A DNA stretch of 64,000 nt, taken from Clostridia bacterium. Lineage in GTDB: Bacteria > Bacillota_A > Clostridia > TANB77 > CAG-508. Shown in pieces: positions 52,749 through 61,536 of the stretch (its first letter is position 1; each line of letters opens with the position of its first letter). The stretch covers positions 34,737-98,736 of the forward strand of contig JAFVGB010000029.1 in NCBI GenBank assembly GCA_017475185.1, written 5' to 3'. The notes below the pieces were generated by a model, which was given only the letters and a program-made list of their open reading frames with translations, searched no databases and had not been told where the DNA came from. A program made the position numbers and the translations under genes.

Positions 52749-54956
52749 TTATTTTGTTTTTAAACGTCTTAACCTAAGAGCATTTAAAACTACTGTTAAA
52801 CTGCTGATTGTCATAGCAAGTGCTGCAATCATAGGGTTTAAAATTATTCCACAACCTCTAAGTAGTCCTGCTGCAATAGGAATCATACAAACATTATAGA
52901 AAAACGCCCAAAATAAATTTTGCTTTATATTTTTAATAGTTCTTTCACTTATATAAATCAAATCATTAATTTTATCTAGATTATCATTCATTAGTACAAC
53001 TGATGCTGAATCCATTGCCACATCTGTTCCATTTGAAATTGATACTCCTATATCTGATGTAACTAAACTTACACTATCATTAATTCCGTCTCCACACATC
53101 ATAACTAAACCATTTTTCTTTAATTCTTTTATTTTATCTGACTTTTCTTTTGGTTTAACATTGGCTATTATTTTAGTGATTCCTATTTCATTTGCAATAT
53201 ATCTTGCCGTTGCTTCATTATCTCCTGTAAGCATTATCAATTCAATATTTCTATTTTTTAATTTTTGAATAACATCTTTTATATTTTTTCTTACAATATC
53301 TTTTACACCTATTAATGAAATCAATTTTTTGTTTTTTGCCACAAATAAAAGACTATTACCAGTTGTTGCTAGGCTTATTTCATCTTGTGTAGTCTCTATT
53401 TCTATTCCATTGTCTAGCATTAAATTTCTATTTCCAATGTAATATTCATCTTCGTTTATTTTTGCATAAACTCCATAACCTGGAATCGATTTAAAATCTG
53501 TTACATCTTCTAATTCAATTTTGTTTTCATTAGCATAATTTACTATTGCATATGCAATTGGGTGTTCTGACATTTTTTCTATACTTGCCACATTTTTTAT
53601 AATTGTATTTTCTGATTCTTCTGAATAATTGTACATTTCAGAAATTGTTAATGTTCCATTTGTTAATGTCCCAGTTTTATCAAAACAAATTGTTTTAACT
53701 TTATGTGCATTTTCTAGTACTTCACTTGATTTTACTAATATACCTTTTTGACTACATAAGCCTGAAGAAATAACAATTGCAAGGGGAGTTGCTAATCCTA
53801 AACTACATGGACATGCTATTACCAATATTGATACAAAAATATTTATTGAATAACCTACATCTTTTGAAATAATATACCATGCAATAAAACTAATTATAGC
53901 AATCAATATAATTGCTGGTACAAAATAACTACTAATTTTATCAGCTACTTTTGAAATTGGTGCTTTTGTATTTGTTGCCTCAGTTACCAATCTAACAATT
54001 TCTGATACAGTTGATTCTTTGCCAATTCTTTCTGCCTTGTATTTTATCGTTCCTTCATAATTTATACTTCCTGCAATTACATTTGAATCTTTTTCTCTTT
54101 TTACAGGGACACTTTCACCTGTTATGAATGATTCGTCAATATGTGTTGTTCCTTCTACAATTACTCCATCTACTGCAATCTTTTCACCTGGCTTACATAT
54201 TACAATATCCCCTTTTTGAATTTCATCAATTGTAACTACTTTTTCTTCATTATCTTTGATAATTGCTGCGTTTTTAGGCGTTATTGTTACTAATTTTTGC
54301 AAAGCTTCTTTTGTTTTATCTTTGTTCTTGTTTTCTATAAATTTACCTATTTCTATGAAAAATATTACTATTGCTGATGATTCGTAATAAAGATTTTCTA
54401 CAAAATGATTATAACCTTTTATTATCATTATAGTTCCATATATACTGTATAAAAAACTTGCAATAACACCAGTTGTAACTAATGTATCCATATTTGGCGT
54501 TCTATGTAATAAATTTTTTATACCATTTTTAATTATATGGAATCCTAAAAGTATTACAATTAATGAAAGAATTAGCAGGCTTGTAGCATAGTTTAGCGGA
54601 TTGTCCATCATATTTAAATATGGAATAGATGGCAAACCTACCATATGCGCCATAGAGATATAAAGAATTATAATTGATAATATTGTCATTAAAATTAATT
54701 TATACTTTTTATTAGATTTTTTATTTTGCTGTTTTTCAAATGTATCAATACCAAGGCTTTTGAAACCTGCTTTTTCAACAAATTTATCTAAATCTTTTAG
54801 TTTTAACTTTTTATCATCATATTCTATACTAGCTGTGTTCATAACAAGATTCACTGTTGCTTGACTAATTCCATCTTGTTTGTTTAGGTATTTTTCTAGA
54901 CCCGTGGAACATGCTGAACAAGTCATTCCATCTATGGATAATATAACTTTTTTCAT
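52749..54956 (-). CDS. copA: Copper-translocating P-type ATPase
   Basis: 735 aa P1B ATPase: one N-terminal metal-binding domain (GMTCSACSTG), eight membrane helices, TGES, the CPC ion motif (ACPCSLGLATPL), phosphorylated DKTGT, SEHPIA and GDGIND. CPC and the C-terminal Asn/Ser pattern indicate Cu(I) export. No chaperone or regulator gene is next to it. Confidence 0.93.
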   Translation of the reverse strand: MKKVILSIDGMTCSACSTGLEKYLNKQDGISQATVNLVMNTASIEYDDKKLKLKDLDKFVEKAGFKSLGIDTFEKQQNKKSNKKYKLILMTILSIIILYISMAHMVGLPSIPYLNMMDNPLNYATSLLILSLIVILLGFHIIKNGIKNLLHRTPNMDTLVTTGVIASFLYSIYGTIMIIKGYNHFVENLYYESSAIVIFFIEIGKFIENKNKDKTKEALQKLVTITPKNAAIIKDNEEKVVTIDEIQKGDIVICKPGEKIAVDGVIVEGTTHIDESFITGESVPVKREKDSNVIAGSINYEGTIKYKAERIGKESTVSEIVRLVTEATNTKAPISKVADKISSYFVPAIILIAIISFIAWYIISKDVGYSINIFVSILVIACPCSLGLATPLAIVISSGLCSQKGILVKSSEVLENAHKVKTICFDKTGTLTNGTLTISEMYNYSEESENTIIKNVASIEKMSEHPIAYAIVNYANENKIELEDVTDFKSIPGYGVYAKINEDEYYIGNRNLMLDNGIEIETTQDEISLATTGNSLLFVAKNKKLISLIGVKDIVRKNIKDVIQKLKNRNIELIMLTGDNEATARYIANEIGITKIIANVKPKEKSDKIKELKKNGLVMMCGDGINDSVSLVTSDIGVSISNGTDVAMDSASVVLMNDNLDKINDLIYISERTIKNIKQNLFWAFFYNVCMIPIAAGLLRGCGIILNPMIAALAMTISSLTVVLNALRLRRLKTK

Positions 54957-54977
54957 TATTTTGCCTCCTTTGTGTCT

Positions 54978-55724
54978 CTATTTAATTAAATCCTTAACAA
55001 CCTCTCCTGCAATAATAAGCCCTGCAACTGATGGTACAAATGAAATACTTCCAGGAACTTGATTTTTAGCTGTACATTTTCTTTTTGTCCCAGGAGGACA
55101 TACGCAATTGCTTTTGCAACTTATGTTTTCTGTTTCTTCTGGCTTAATAGGATCTTCTTTAGAATAAACAACTTTTAGTTTCTTTATTCCTCTTTGTTTT
55201 AGTTCTTTTCTCATTACTTTAGCAAGTGGACATACGCTAGTTTTATATATATCAGTAACTTCAAATCTTGTTGGGTCAAGTTTGTTTCCAGTTCCCATGC
55301 TTGAAATTATTGGAATGTTTAGTTTATTTGCTCTCATTACAAGTTCAATTTTAGCTGTAACTGTGTCTACACTGTCAACTATGTAATCAACTGATTCATC
55401 TAAAATTTCTGGACTATCTGGCATGAAAAATTCTTGATAAATTTCAACATTTGCCTTTGGATTGATGTCTAATATTCTTTCTTTTGCAACTTCCACCTTT
55501 TGTTTTCCTATTGTACTTCTTGTTGCAATTATTTGTCTGTTTAAATTTGTTAAACAAACTTTATCATCATCAACTAAAATAAAGTTTTGAACACCAGCTC
55601 TTACTAATCCTTCAACTACATATGAGCCTACTCCACCTATACCAAAAATTGCTACTTTTGCTTTATTTAATTTTTCTATTGATTCTTTTCCTATTATTAG
55701 TTCTGTTCTAGAAAACTGATTCAT
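54978..55724 (-). CDS. tcdA: tRNA threonylcarbamoyladenosine dehydratase (TcdA-like)
   Basis: ThiF/MoeB/E1-like enzyme that cyclises t6A in ANN-decoding tRNAs. GIGGVGSYVVEGLVRAG Rossmann motif, LTNLNRQI, and C-terminal CVCPPGTKRKC. 248 aa after choosing the ATG following AAAGGGAG, 14 bases after the mutL stop; likely co-transcribed with mutL. Confidence 0.9.
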   Translation of the reverse strand: MNQFSRTELIIGKESIEKLNKAKVAIFGIGGVGSYVVEGLVRAGVQNFILVDDDKVCLTNLNRQIIATRSTIGKQKVEVAKERILDINPKANVEIYQEFFMPDSPEILDESVDYIVDSVDTVTAKIELVMRANKLNIPIISSMGTGNKLDPTRFEVTDIYKTSVCPLAKVMRKELKQRGIKKLKVVYSKEDPIKPEETENISCKSNCVCPPGTKRKCTAKNQVPGSISFVPSVAGLIIAGEVVKDLIK

Positions 55725-55738
55725 TTTTTCATCTCCCT

Positions 55739-57548
55739 TTAAAATTTGAAACATTTTAATTCTCCATTTTCCATCTTTCCAAGTTTAATTGTTGTTGGTC
55801 TTCCATGTGGGCATGTATATGGATTTTTTAGTTTAAGTAATCTATCTAGTAATTTATGTACTTCACCTTCTGCTAAGTCCATGTTTGCTTTAACAGCTGC
55901 TTTACATGCAACTGTTGCAATAAATCTTTCTTCTATATCTTTTATTGTAGTTCTTTCTTTTGTTAACATTTCATCTAAAATATCCATAAAAATATTTTTT
56001 GTATCTATCTTTATTTTATATTCGATATCTGGTATTCCATTAATTTTTATTGCGTTTTCTCCAAAAATTTCAATGTCAAATCCATAATTTTGGAATAATT
56101 CTAGATTATTTTTTATGAACTCCATCTCTTTGTGTGTCAAATTTACTACTTCAGGCATCAACATCAACTGGCTATTATTTTGAATATTATTTTTATAGTT
56201 TTCTTTTATCTGTTCATATAATACTCTTTCATGTGCAGCATGTTGATCAACTAAATATAACTCATCTTCTATTTCTATCATTATAAATGTTCTGAATACA
56301 ATTCCACAGTATTTATAATTTACATTTCTTATTTTATCTCTATTTATCAAGTCTAAGTTACCGTCATTTCCCATATTTATAAATTTTGAATTTGACATAT
56401 TTTTGGATGGTATTCCTAGTTTTGAGGTATTTATGTATGTATGGTCACTGTCTACAGATAAATTTTCATCTTTTGTATTGTAATGATTAGTTAAAAATTC
56501 AAATTCATTTTCAATATAACTTTCTTTATTGTCTTCTTGCTCATTATTTCCTAAAAATTCCTTATTTAACAATGTTCCTTTAATTGCATGATACATTATC
56601 TTGTATAAAGCTTGTTCATCTTTAAACCTAACTTCCATTTTAGTTGGATGAACATTTACATCATAATAAGTAGCTGGCATTTCTATATTCAATATAAAAA
56701 AGCCATATTTTCCTATACCTGTTCCACCTTTAAATGCTTGATCTGCACTGCTTGTAAGCATCTGATTCTTTATGTTTCTCTTATTTAAAAATAAAATTTG
56801 ATTTTTTCTTGAATCTTTTGCCATTAAAGTATTTCCAACTACACCAGTTATTCTTATCTCTCCCTCTTTATGGTCAACATTTATTAAATTATCTTTTACT
56901 TCTTTTCCAAATAATGTATAAACAATATCTTCTATTTTTCCATTACCTGTTGATTGAAAAATATTTTTTCCATCATTAATCAATTTTATTGAAACATCTA
57001 AATTAGATAATGCAATTTTTTGTACTAATTCTTTTATATACCTGAATTCTGTTGCATCATTCTTTAAGAATTTATATCTAACTGGAACATTGAAGAATAA
57101 GTTTTCAACAGTCATTGTTGTACCAACCTTTGCTCCAACTTCTTCTTGACTTAATATATCTCCTGCTTCAGCTACAAGCTTTATTCCGTGTTTGCATTTC
57201 TTGTGTTTTTGATACTATTGTTAACTTCGAAATTGAAACAATACTTGCTAATGCTTCACCTCTAAATCCCATAGTATATGTATTTTCAAGGTCTTCAATC
57301 TTTCTAATTTTGCTTGTAGCATGTCTTTCAAGAGCAATTAACATGTCATCTGGTTCAATTCCTTTTCCATTATCTGTAATACGAATAAAAGTTTTTCCTC
57401 CATTTTTTATTTCAATAACAATGTTGTTTGCGCCTGCATCTATTGAATTTTCTACTAACTCTTTAACAACATTTGCAGGTCTCTCAATTACTTCTCCAGC
57501 AGCTATTTTATTAATTGTTAAATCATCTAATAATACTATATTTCCCAT
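55739..57548 (-). CDS. mutL: DNA mismatch repair protein MutL, read through a CGG +1 shift
   Basis: N-terminal GHKL ATPase: [36 protein letters not shown] and GFRGEAL in frame 0. CGG at 57186-57188 (ACA CGG AAT) then ends the frame in six codons. Skipping C gives [15 protein letters not shown] and [21 protein letters not shown], the conserved MutL continuation, for 602 aa. The C-terminal domain has the endonuclease-type [13 protein letters not shown] (a DQHA-x2-E motif), CKAAVKANM and CPHGRPT. mutS is not in the window. Confidence 0.92.
57186..57188 (-). other. CGG +1 frameshift site 8 (mutL)
   Basis: ATG CAA ACA CGG AAT AAA in frame 0. Skipping C gives ATG CAA ACA GGA ATA AAG; the glycine aligns with the G-T-K-L position of other MutL proteins. 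Confidence 0.85.
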
Positions 57549-57650
57549 ATATTTTCTTTTAGAATTTTCCCTTCTTTAAACTATTTAGATATTGATATTA
57601 TATATCATTTTTTCAGTTAAAACAATATTATAATATTTTATTTTAAATAC

Positions 57651-57679
57651 TTGCAATAATTTATTTTTAATGTTATAAT
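57651..57679 (+). promoter_or_regulatory. Promoter TTGCAA-N17-TATAAT
   Basis: TTGCAA (57651-57656) and TATAAT (57674-57679), spacing 17, about 50 bases before the 117-aa gene. Confidence 0.7.
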
Positions 57680-57730
57680 TGCAATTACGTCAAAATTCAA
57701 TCATACCCCATTACAAAAGGAGGAGTTTCA

Positions 57731-58084
57731 ATGCGAGATATGAAAACAATTGACGCACATACATTACTACAATTCAGTAGTTATGAAGCACAGGAAAAGT
57801 GGTTAAAAATGATAAAAGATAACTACTTCAATGATGACTTCATATCAAAATGTATGGATTTTGCTCGGAGATGGGCAAAATCAATGCAGTATCAAATGAA
57901 ACGTCAAGGAAAAACCTTAGAAGATTCTGTTCTTGATGCAGCAATTGAGGCAAATATTGATAATATAACAGTTGAGCATTTAGACACGGCTATTTCTTAT
58001 GTTTCTGAAATATGGAAATATGGAGATACTTTTCAAAAATGGGTGGATAATGGTGGCTATGACATCATTAAATCATTATTTTGA
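57731..58084 (+). CDS. 117-aa accessory protein, paralogue of the 59771-60133 gene
   Basis: AAAGGAGGAG precedes the ATG. Helical protein; the segment CMDFARRWAKSMQYQM, SVLDAAIEANIDNIT and YVSEIWKYGDTFQKWV aligns with FDFAHRWAAAMQHYI, ALRAASEADNENNIG and VDHWKYGKELKNW of the gene two positions downstream. Family unknown. CGG at 57866-57868 (GCT CGG AGA) is read in frame; the paralogue has CAC there. Own promoter and terminator. Confidence 0.65.
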   Translation: MRDMKTIDAHTLLQFSSYEAQEKWLKMIKDNYFNDDFISKCMDFARRWAKSMQYQMKRQGKTLEDSVLDAAIEANIDNITVEHLDTAISYVSEIWKYGDTFQKWVDNGGYDIIKSLF

Positions 58085-58087
58085 AGT

Positions 58088-58123
58088 AAAAACACGACCT
58101 GATAACTTTCAAGTCGTGTTTTT
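58088..58123. terminator. Terminator of the 117-aa gene
   Basis: AAAAACACGAC / GTCGTGTTTTT stem followed by T-rich sequence; the convergent carboxypeptidase gene ends just beyond. Confidence 0.85.
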
Positions 58124-58141
58124 CTTTTTTACTATTAAACT

Positions 58142-59608
58142 TTATTCATATTTTTCACTAAAATATTTTACTAGAGGTTCTATTTCTAAATCTTTTCCAC
58201 ATACTTTATTTGCAATTTCATTTATATTATATGCACCACCATATCTATGAATATTATTATTCAAAAATTTGGTAATTTCTTTAATGTTTCCATTTTTTAA
58301 CAAGTCATTTACATTTCCCAAATTTTTATTTACAGTTTCTAACAACATACCATCAAATATTGAACCAACTAAATATGATGGAAAATATCCAAATGCTCCT
58401 TCTGACCAATGCATATCTTGTAAAATTCCATCCTTGTCTGATGTTACATCTAAACCTAAATATTCTTTATATTTTTTATTCCAAATGTTTGGTAATTCTT
58501 CTAAATCAATTTTATCATTAAAGATATCTTTCTCTATTTCATATCTAATTATAATATGCATACAATATGTCAATTCATCCGCTTCTGTCCTTATAAAAGA
58601 TGGTTTTGCATTATTAAATTGTTCAATGAATTCATCTATTGTCATTTCAATTTTTAATTTTTCTTTAACTTCTTTATATATTGGAACCCAGAAATTTACA
58701 TTTCTACCCAATATATTTTCAAAAAATCTTGATTGACTTTCATGTAATGCACATTTATTAATATCATATGCAGGAATATTAGCCAGAGACTCATCTATAT
58801 TTTGTTCAAATATTCCATGACCTCCTTCATGAATTACAGTTGATAAAATATCTGTTATAACATTCTTATTTGAAAAAGAAATTCTTACATCATTATTATT
58901 CAATTTCATTGTATATCCATGAGTATAAATTCCTAGAGCTCCTCTTGAATTATCAAATCCTATGTAATCAAGCATAAATTTAGAAATTTCAATTAATTGT
59001 GAATCATTTAATTTAGTATTAATAGTTGTTAATTCTTTTGATTGTAAATTTTTAATAATTGGAACAATTTTTTCTTTTAATTCATTAAATAACTTATCTA
59101 TTATACAAGTTGTTATACCTTCTTCGTAATCATTTAACATACAATCATATAAATTGTTTGCATCTGGATACATATATGAATAATATTTCTTTGTACTTTC
59201 TATTACTTTTATTAAGTATGGTTTAAAAATTGAATAATTACTTTTATTTTTTGCTTCCACCCATGCATTAAGTGAATTGTTAACCAATTCACAATATTCT
59301 TTATAAAAATCCTCTGGGATTCTAGAAAATTGATAATAATCTGATTTTAGTTTTTGAATATATCTTTTCTGCATTTCATTTAATTGTTCATATTCTTCAC
59401 TATTTATAACATCTTCAACAAGTTTTATAAAATCAGAACTTGTTGATAATTTAAAAGATTCTAGTTCATATTTTGTACTAACATCAATTAAATAATTATA
59501 TGAGCTTTTTGGTGCAATTGTATCCATTTCCCATCTTAACACTGATGTAGTATAATTTAAATTCTCAATATTTTTTAAATATTCTTTTAATTTTTTAAGT
59601 CTTTCCAT
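58142..59608 (-). CDS. M32 family carboxypeptidase (Taq type)
   Basis: 488 aa zinc carboxypeptidase. HEGGH in TVIHEGGHGIFEQN (about 255) with the third ligand Glu in ALHESQSRFFEN, and the family segment DMHWSEGAFGYFPSYLVG. Cytosolic peptide turnover. Flanked by two plus-strand paralogous cassettes. Confidence 0.93.
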   Translation of the reverse strand: MERLKKLKEYLKNIENLNYTTSVLRWEMDTIAPKSSYNYLIDVSTKYELESFKLSTSSDFIKLVEDVINSEEYEQLNEMQKRYIQKLKSDYYQFSRIPEDFYKEYCELVNNSLNAWVEAKNKSNYSIFKPYLIKVIESTKKYYSYMYPDANNLYDCMLNDYEEGITTCIIDKLFNELKEKIVPIIKNLQSKELTTINTKLNDSQLIEISKFMLDYIGFDNSRGALGIYTHGYTMKLNNNDVRISFSNKNVITDILSTVIHEGGHGIFEQNIDESLANIPAYDINKCALHESQSRFFENILGRNVNFWVPIYKEVKEKLKIEMTIDEFIEQFNNAKPSFIRTEADELTYCMHIIIRYEIEKDIFNDKIDLEELPNIWNKKYKEYLGLDVTSDKDGILQDMHWSEGAFGYFPSYLVGSIFDGMLLETVNKNLGNVNDLLKNGNIKEITKFLNNNIHRYGGAYNINEIANKVCGKDLEIEPLVKYFSEKYE

Positions 59609-59671
59609 TCTTTATTCTCCTCTTTTATTTTTTTTCATTATATAACACTACATTTATTTATGCAAATTTAC

Positions 59672-59700
59672 TTGTTTTTTTATAAAAGTTATGGTATAAT
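59672..59700 (+). promoter_or_regulatory. Promoter TTGTTT-N17-TATAAT
   Basis: TTGTTT (59672-59677) and TATAAT (59695-59700), spacing 17, about 70 bases before the 120-aa gene. Confidence 0.55.
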
Positions 59701-59770
59701 ACTTTTTATAGCTCACTTATTAACAGTGTGCCATGTATAATTTTTTATTCCACTAAGGAGGACTATACCT

Positions 59771-60133
59771 ATGAAAAACATCGACTTCAATGCACCAATC
59801 ATCTTTTTAGATGATGCCTCAAAAAACAGTTGGACAGAAAAACGCGTGGCAAACGCCAACTTCCGTGAAGCAAACGTTGTGTTTGATTTTGCACACCGTT
59901 GGGCAGCTGCGATGCAGCACTACATTGCCGAGGGAAAAAAGATACCCGAAATAGCTCTAAGAGCTGCATCAGAGGCAGATAATGAAAACAACATCGGACA
60001 CCCACAGTTCATATGTGCTCTTACTGCTCTTGTTGACCATTGGAAATATGGCAAAGAGCTCAAGAACTGGCATTTCGAGGAAGTATCAAAACCTAAGAGG
60101 ATTGCTTATCCCCTTCAGGCTGCAACACTGTGA
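59771..60133 (+). CDS. 120-aa accessory protein, paralogue of the 57731-58084 gene
   Basis: CTAAGGAGG lies upstream of the ATG. Helical protein with FDFAHRWAAAMQHYIAEGK and HWKYGKELKNW shared with its paralogue. Clearly more GC-rich than neighbours (AACGCGTGG, GCAGCTGCG), so recently acquired from a different background. No in-frame CGG. Unknown family. Own promoter and terminator. Confidence 0.65.
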   Translation: MKNIDFNAPIIFLDDASKNSWTEKRVANANFREANVVFDFAHRWAAAMQHYIAEGKKIPEIALRAASEADNENNIGHPQFICALTALVDHWKYGKELKNWHFEEVSKPKRIAYPLQAATL

Positions 60134-60139
60134 AGAATT

Positions 60140-60172
60140 AAGACACATTCTTTTTAAGAATGTGTCTTTTTC
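60140..60172. terminator. Terminator of the 120-aa gene
   Basis: AAGACACATTCTT / AAGAATGTGTCTT perfect stem then TTTCTTT. Confidence 0.88.
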
Positions 60173-60195
60173 TTTATACTTAAAGAACGTGATTA

Positions 60196-60973
60196 CTAAC
60201 CTAAAGCAACATCAAATATCATCATTATTACAAAACCAATTGCAACTCCAATAGTTCCAATATTTGAATGTTCTCCATCTTGCGATTCTGGTATTAATTC
60301 TTCAACAACAACATAAATCATAGCACCTGCTGCAAAAGCTAAAACATATGGTAATATTGGTACAACAGCTTTTGTTAGAAGAATGGTTATAATTGCACCA
60401 ATCGGCTCAACAATTCCTGATAAAGTTCCTAAAACAAATGCTTTTGTTTTAGATGATCCTTCCGCCTTAAGAGGCATAGAAATTATAGCACCTTCTGGAA
60501 AATTTTGTATCGCTATACCAATTGCTAGAGCAAAAGCCCCTGCCATTGTTATTCCAGCATTTCCAACTAACGCACCTGCAAAAGTTACCCCTACTGCCAT
60601 TCCGTTCTGGAATATTATGAAGAGTTACTGCTAAAACAAGCATAGTTGTTTTCTGCAATTTGGATTTTACCCCCTCCGGTTTTTCATTATGTAAATGTAA
60701 ATGTGGAATTAAACTATCTAAAACCAATAAAAAAACAATACCAAATAAAAAACCTATTGTAGCTGGAACCCAAGCAATTTTTCCTTGTTCTTCTGACATC
60801 TCAATTGCCGGCAATATTAATGACCAAATTGATGCAGCAATCATTACTCCGGATGCAAAACCTAATAATAATTTTTCAATTTTTTTATTCATTTTATTTT
60901 TCATAAAAAACACCATTGCTGCACCCAACGTTGTTCCTACAAATGGTATTAATAAACCTAATGTCAACTCCAT
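60196..60973 (-). CDS. ZIP-family metal transporter, read through a CGG +1 shift
   Basis: Zinc/divalent metal importer with about eight membrane helices. Frame 0 carries the first four, a His-rich loop (PHLHLHNEKPEG) and LHNIPE, then meets CGG at 60602-60604. Skipping C gives HNIPEGMAVGVTFAGALVG, restoring the invariant HNxPEG metal motif of TM4 and then QNFPEGAIISMPL of TM5. Restored length 258 aa is normal. Read straight, frame 0 gives 39 residues of unrelated Cys/Ser/Arg-rich sequence. Confidence 0.92.
60602..60604 (-). other. CGG +1 frameshift site 9 (ZIP transporter)
   Basis: CCA GAA CGG AAT GGC in frame 0. Skipping C gives CCA GAA GGA ATG GCA, the P-E-G of the metal site. The clearest single case. 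Confidence 0.9.
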
Positions 60974-60997
60974 ATTTTACCTCCTTATTTTAATACT

Positions 60998-61059
60998 TGA
61001 AACATTTTTGGACGGTCTTTTTTTGTTTCATTTTTGAAACATTTTAGGGACGGTCTTTC
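60998..61059. repeat. REP-like element, two tandem half copies
   Basis: TTGAAACATTTTTGGACGG and TTGAAACATTTTAGGGACGG, same orientation, upstream of the ZIP gene. Confidence 0.75.
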
Positions 61060-61270
61060 AAATTTTATAATATAATTAATATATATCACAATTTAAGATT
61101 TGTGTAAACAATAATATGAAATATATTTCAATTTTGTGAAATTGAGTTGTAATTTTATTTTTTTTATGATACTATAAGTATAAAGTTAACAAACTTGCTC
61201 CCTCTAGCAAAATTATTATTTTGCTATCATGTATAAACAAACTTTTTAATGCTTAAGGAGGCGCATAACC

Positions 61271-61492
61271 ATGAGAATATTATTCCCTTGGATTAAGAAA
61301 AAAATCAAAAAGGCTCTTTCAAAGGAAGTTCGTCGTAAGTACGGTCAGAAGATAGATTCCTTTGATTACATCAGACATGATAAGAACAATATTGCTTCAT
61401 ACATTTTAATTTTGGAAGACGGTTCTGTGGTTCACGCGTCTGTGAACTATAAGAAAATGTCAACCTGTGATGCAATTATGCTTTCATGCTGA
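61271..61492 (+). CDS. 73-aa accessory protein, function unknown
   Basis: TTAAGGAGG precedes the ATG. Basic N-terminus (IKKKIKKALSKEVRRKYGQK), then a strand-rich part (YILILEDGSVVHASVNYKKM). More GC-rich than neighbours, no in-frame CGG. Monocistronic with a hairpin terminator shared with thrS. A likely single-gene cassette; a -10-like TATAAG lies at 61173-61178 without a convincing -35. Confidence 0.6.
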   Translation: MRILFPWIKKKIKKALSKEVRRKYGQKIDSFDYIRHDKNNIASYILILEDGSVVHASVNYKKMSTCDAIMLSC

Positions 61493-61493
61493 T

Positions 61494-61536
61494 AAAAAAT
61501 AACAAGTGTGATTATATTTCACACTTGTTATTTTTT
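61494..61536. terminator. Bidirectional terminator
   Basis: AAAAAATAACAAGTGTG / CACACTTGTTATTTTTT stem between the convergent 73-aa gene and thrS. Confidence 0.88.

Noticed and set aside
464..60604. Explaining all nine frame breaks as random pseudogene mutations or homopolymer sequencing errors
   Set aside because: Every break is one extra C directly before a GGN glycine codon, forming in-frame CGG; none is in a homopolymer run, none is -1, and no gene has any other lesion. A systematic, motif-specific base-calling error cannot be excluded from sequence alone and is listed as the main alternative.
464..60604. CGG simply reassigned to another amino acid
   Set aside because: Reassignment would keep the frame. 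At all nine core sites the frame must change by +1 to recover the protein, so recoding to a different residue does not fix them.
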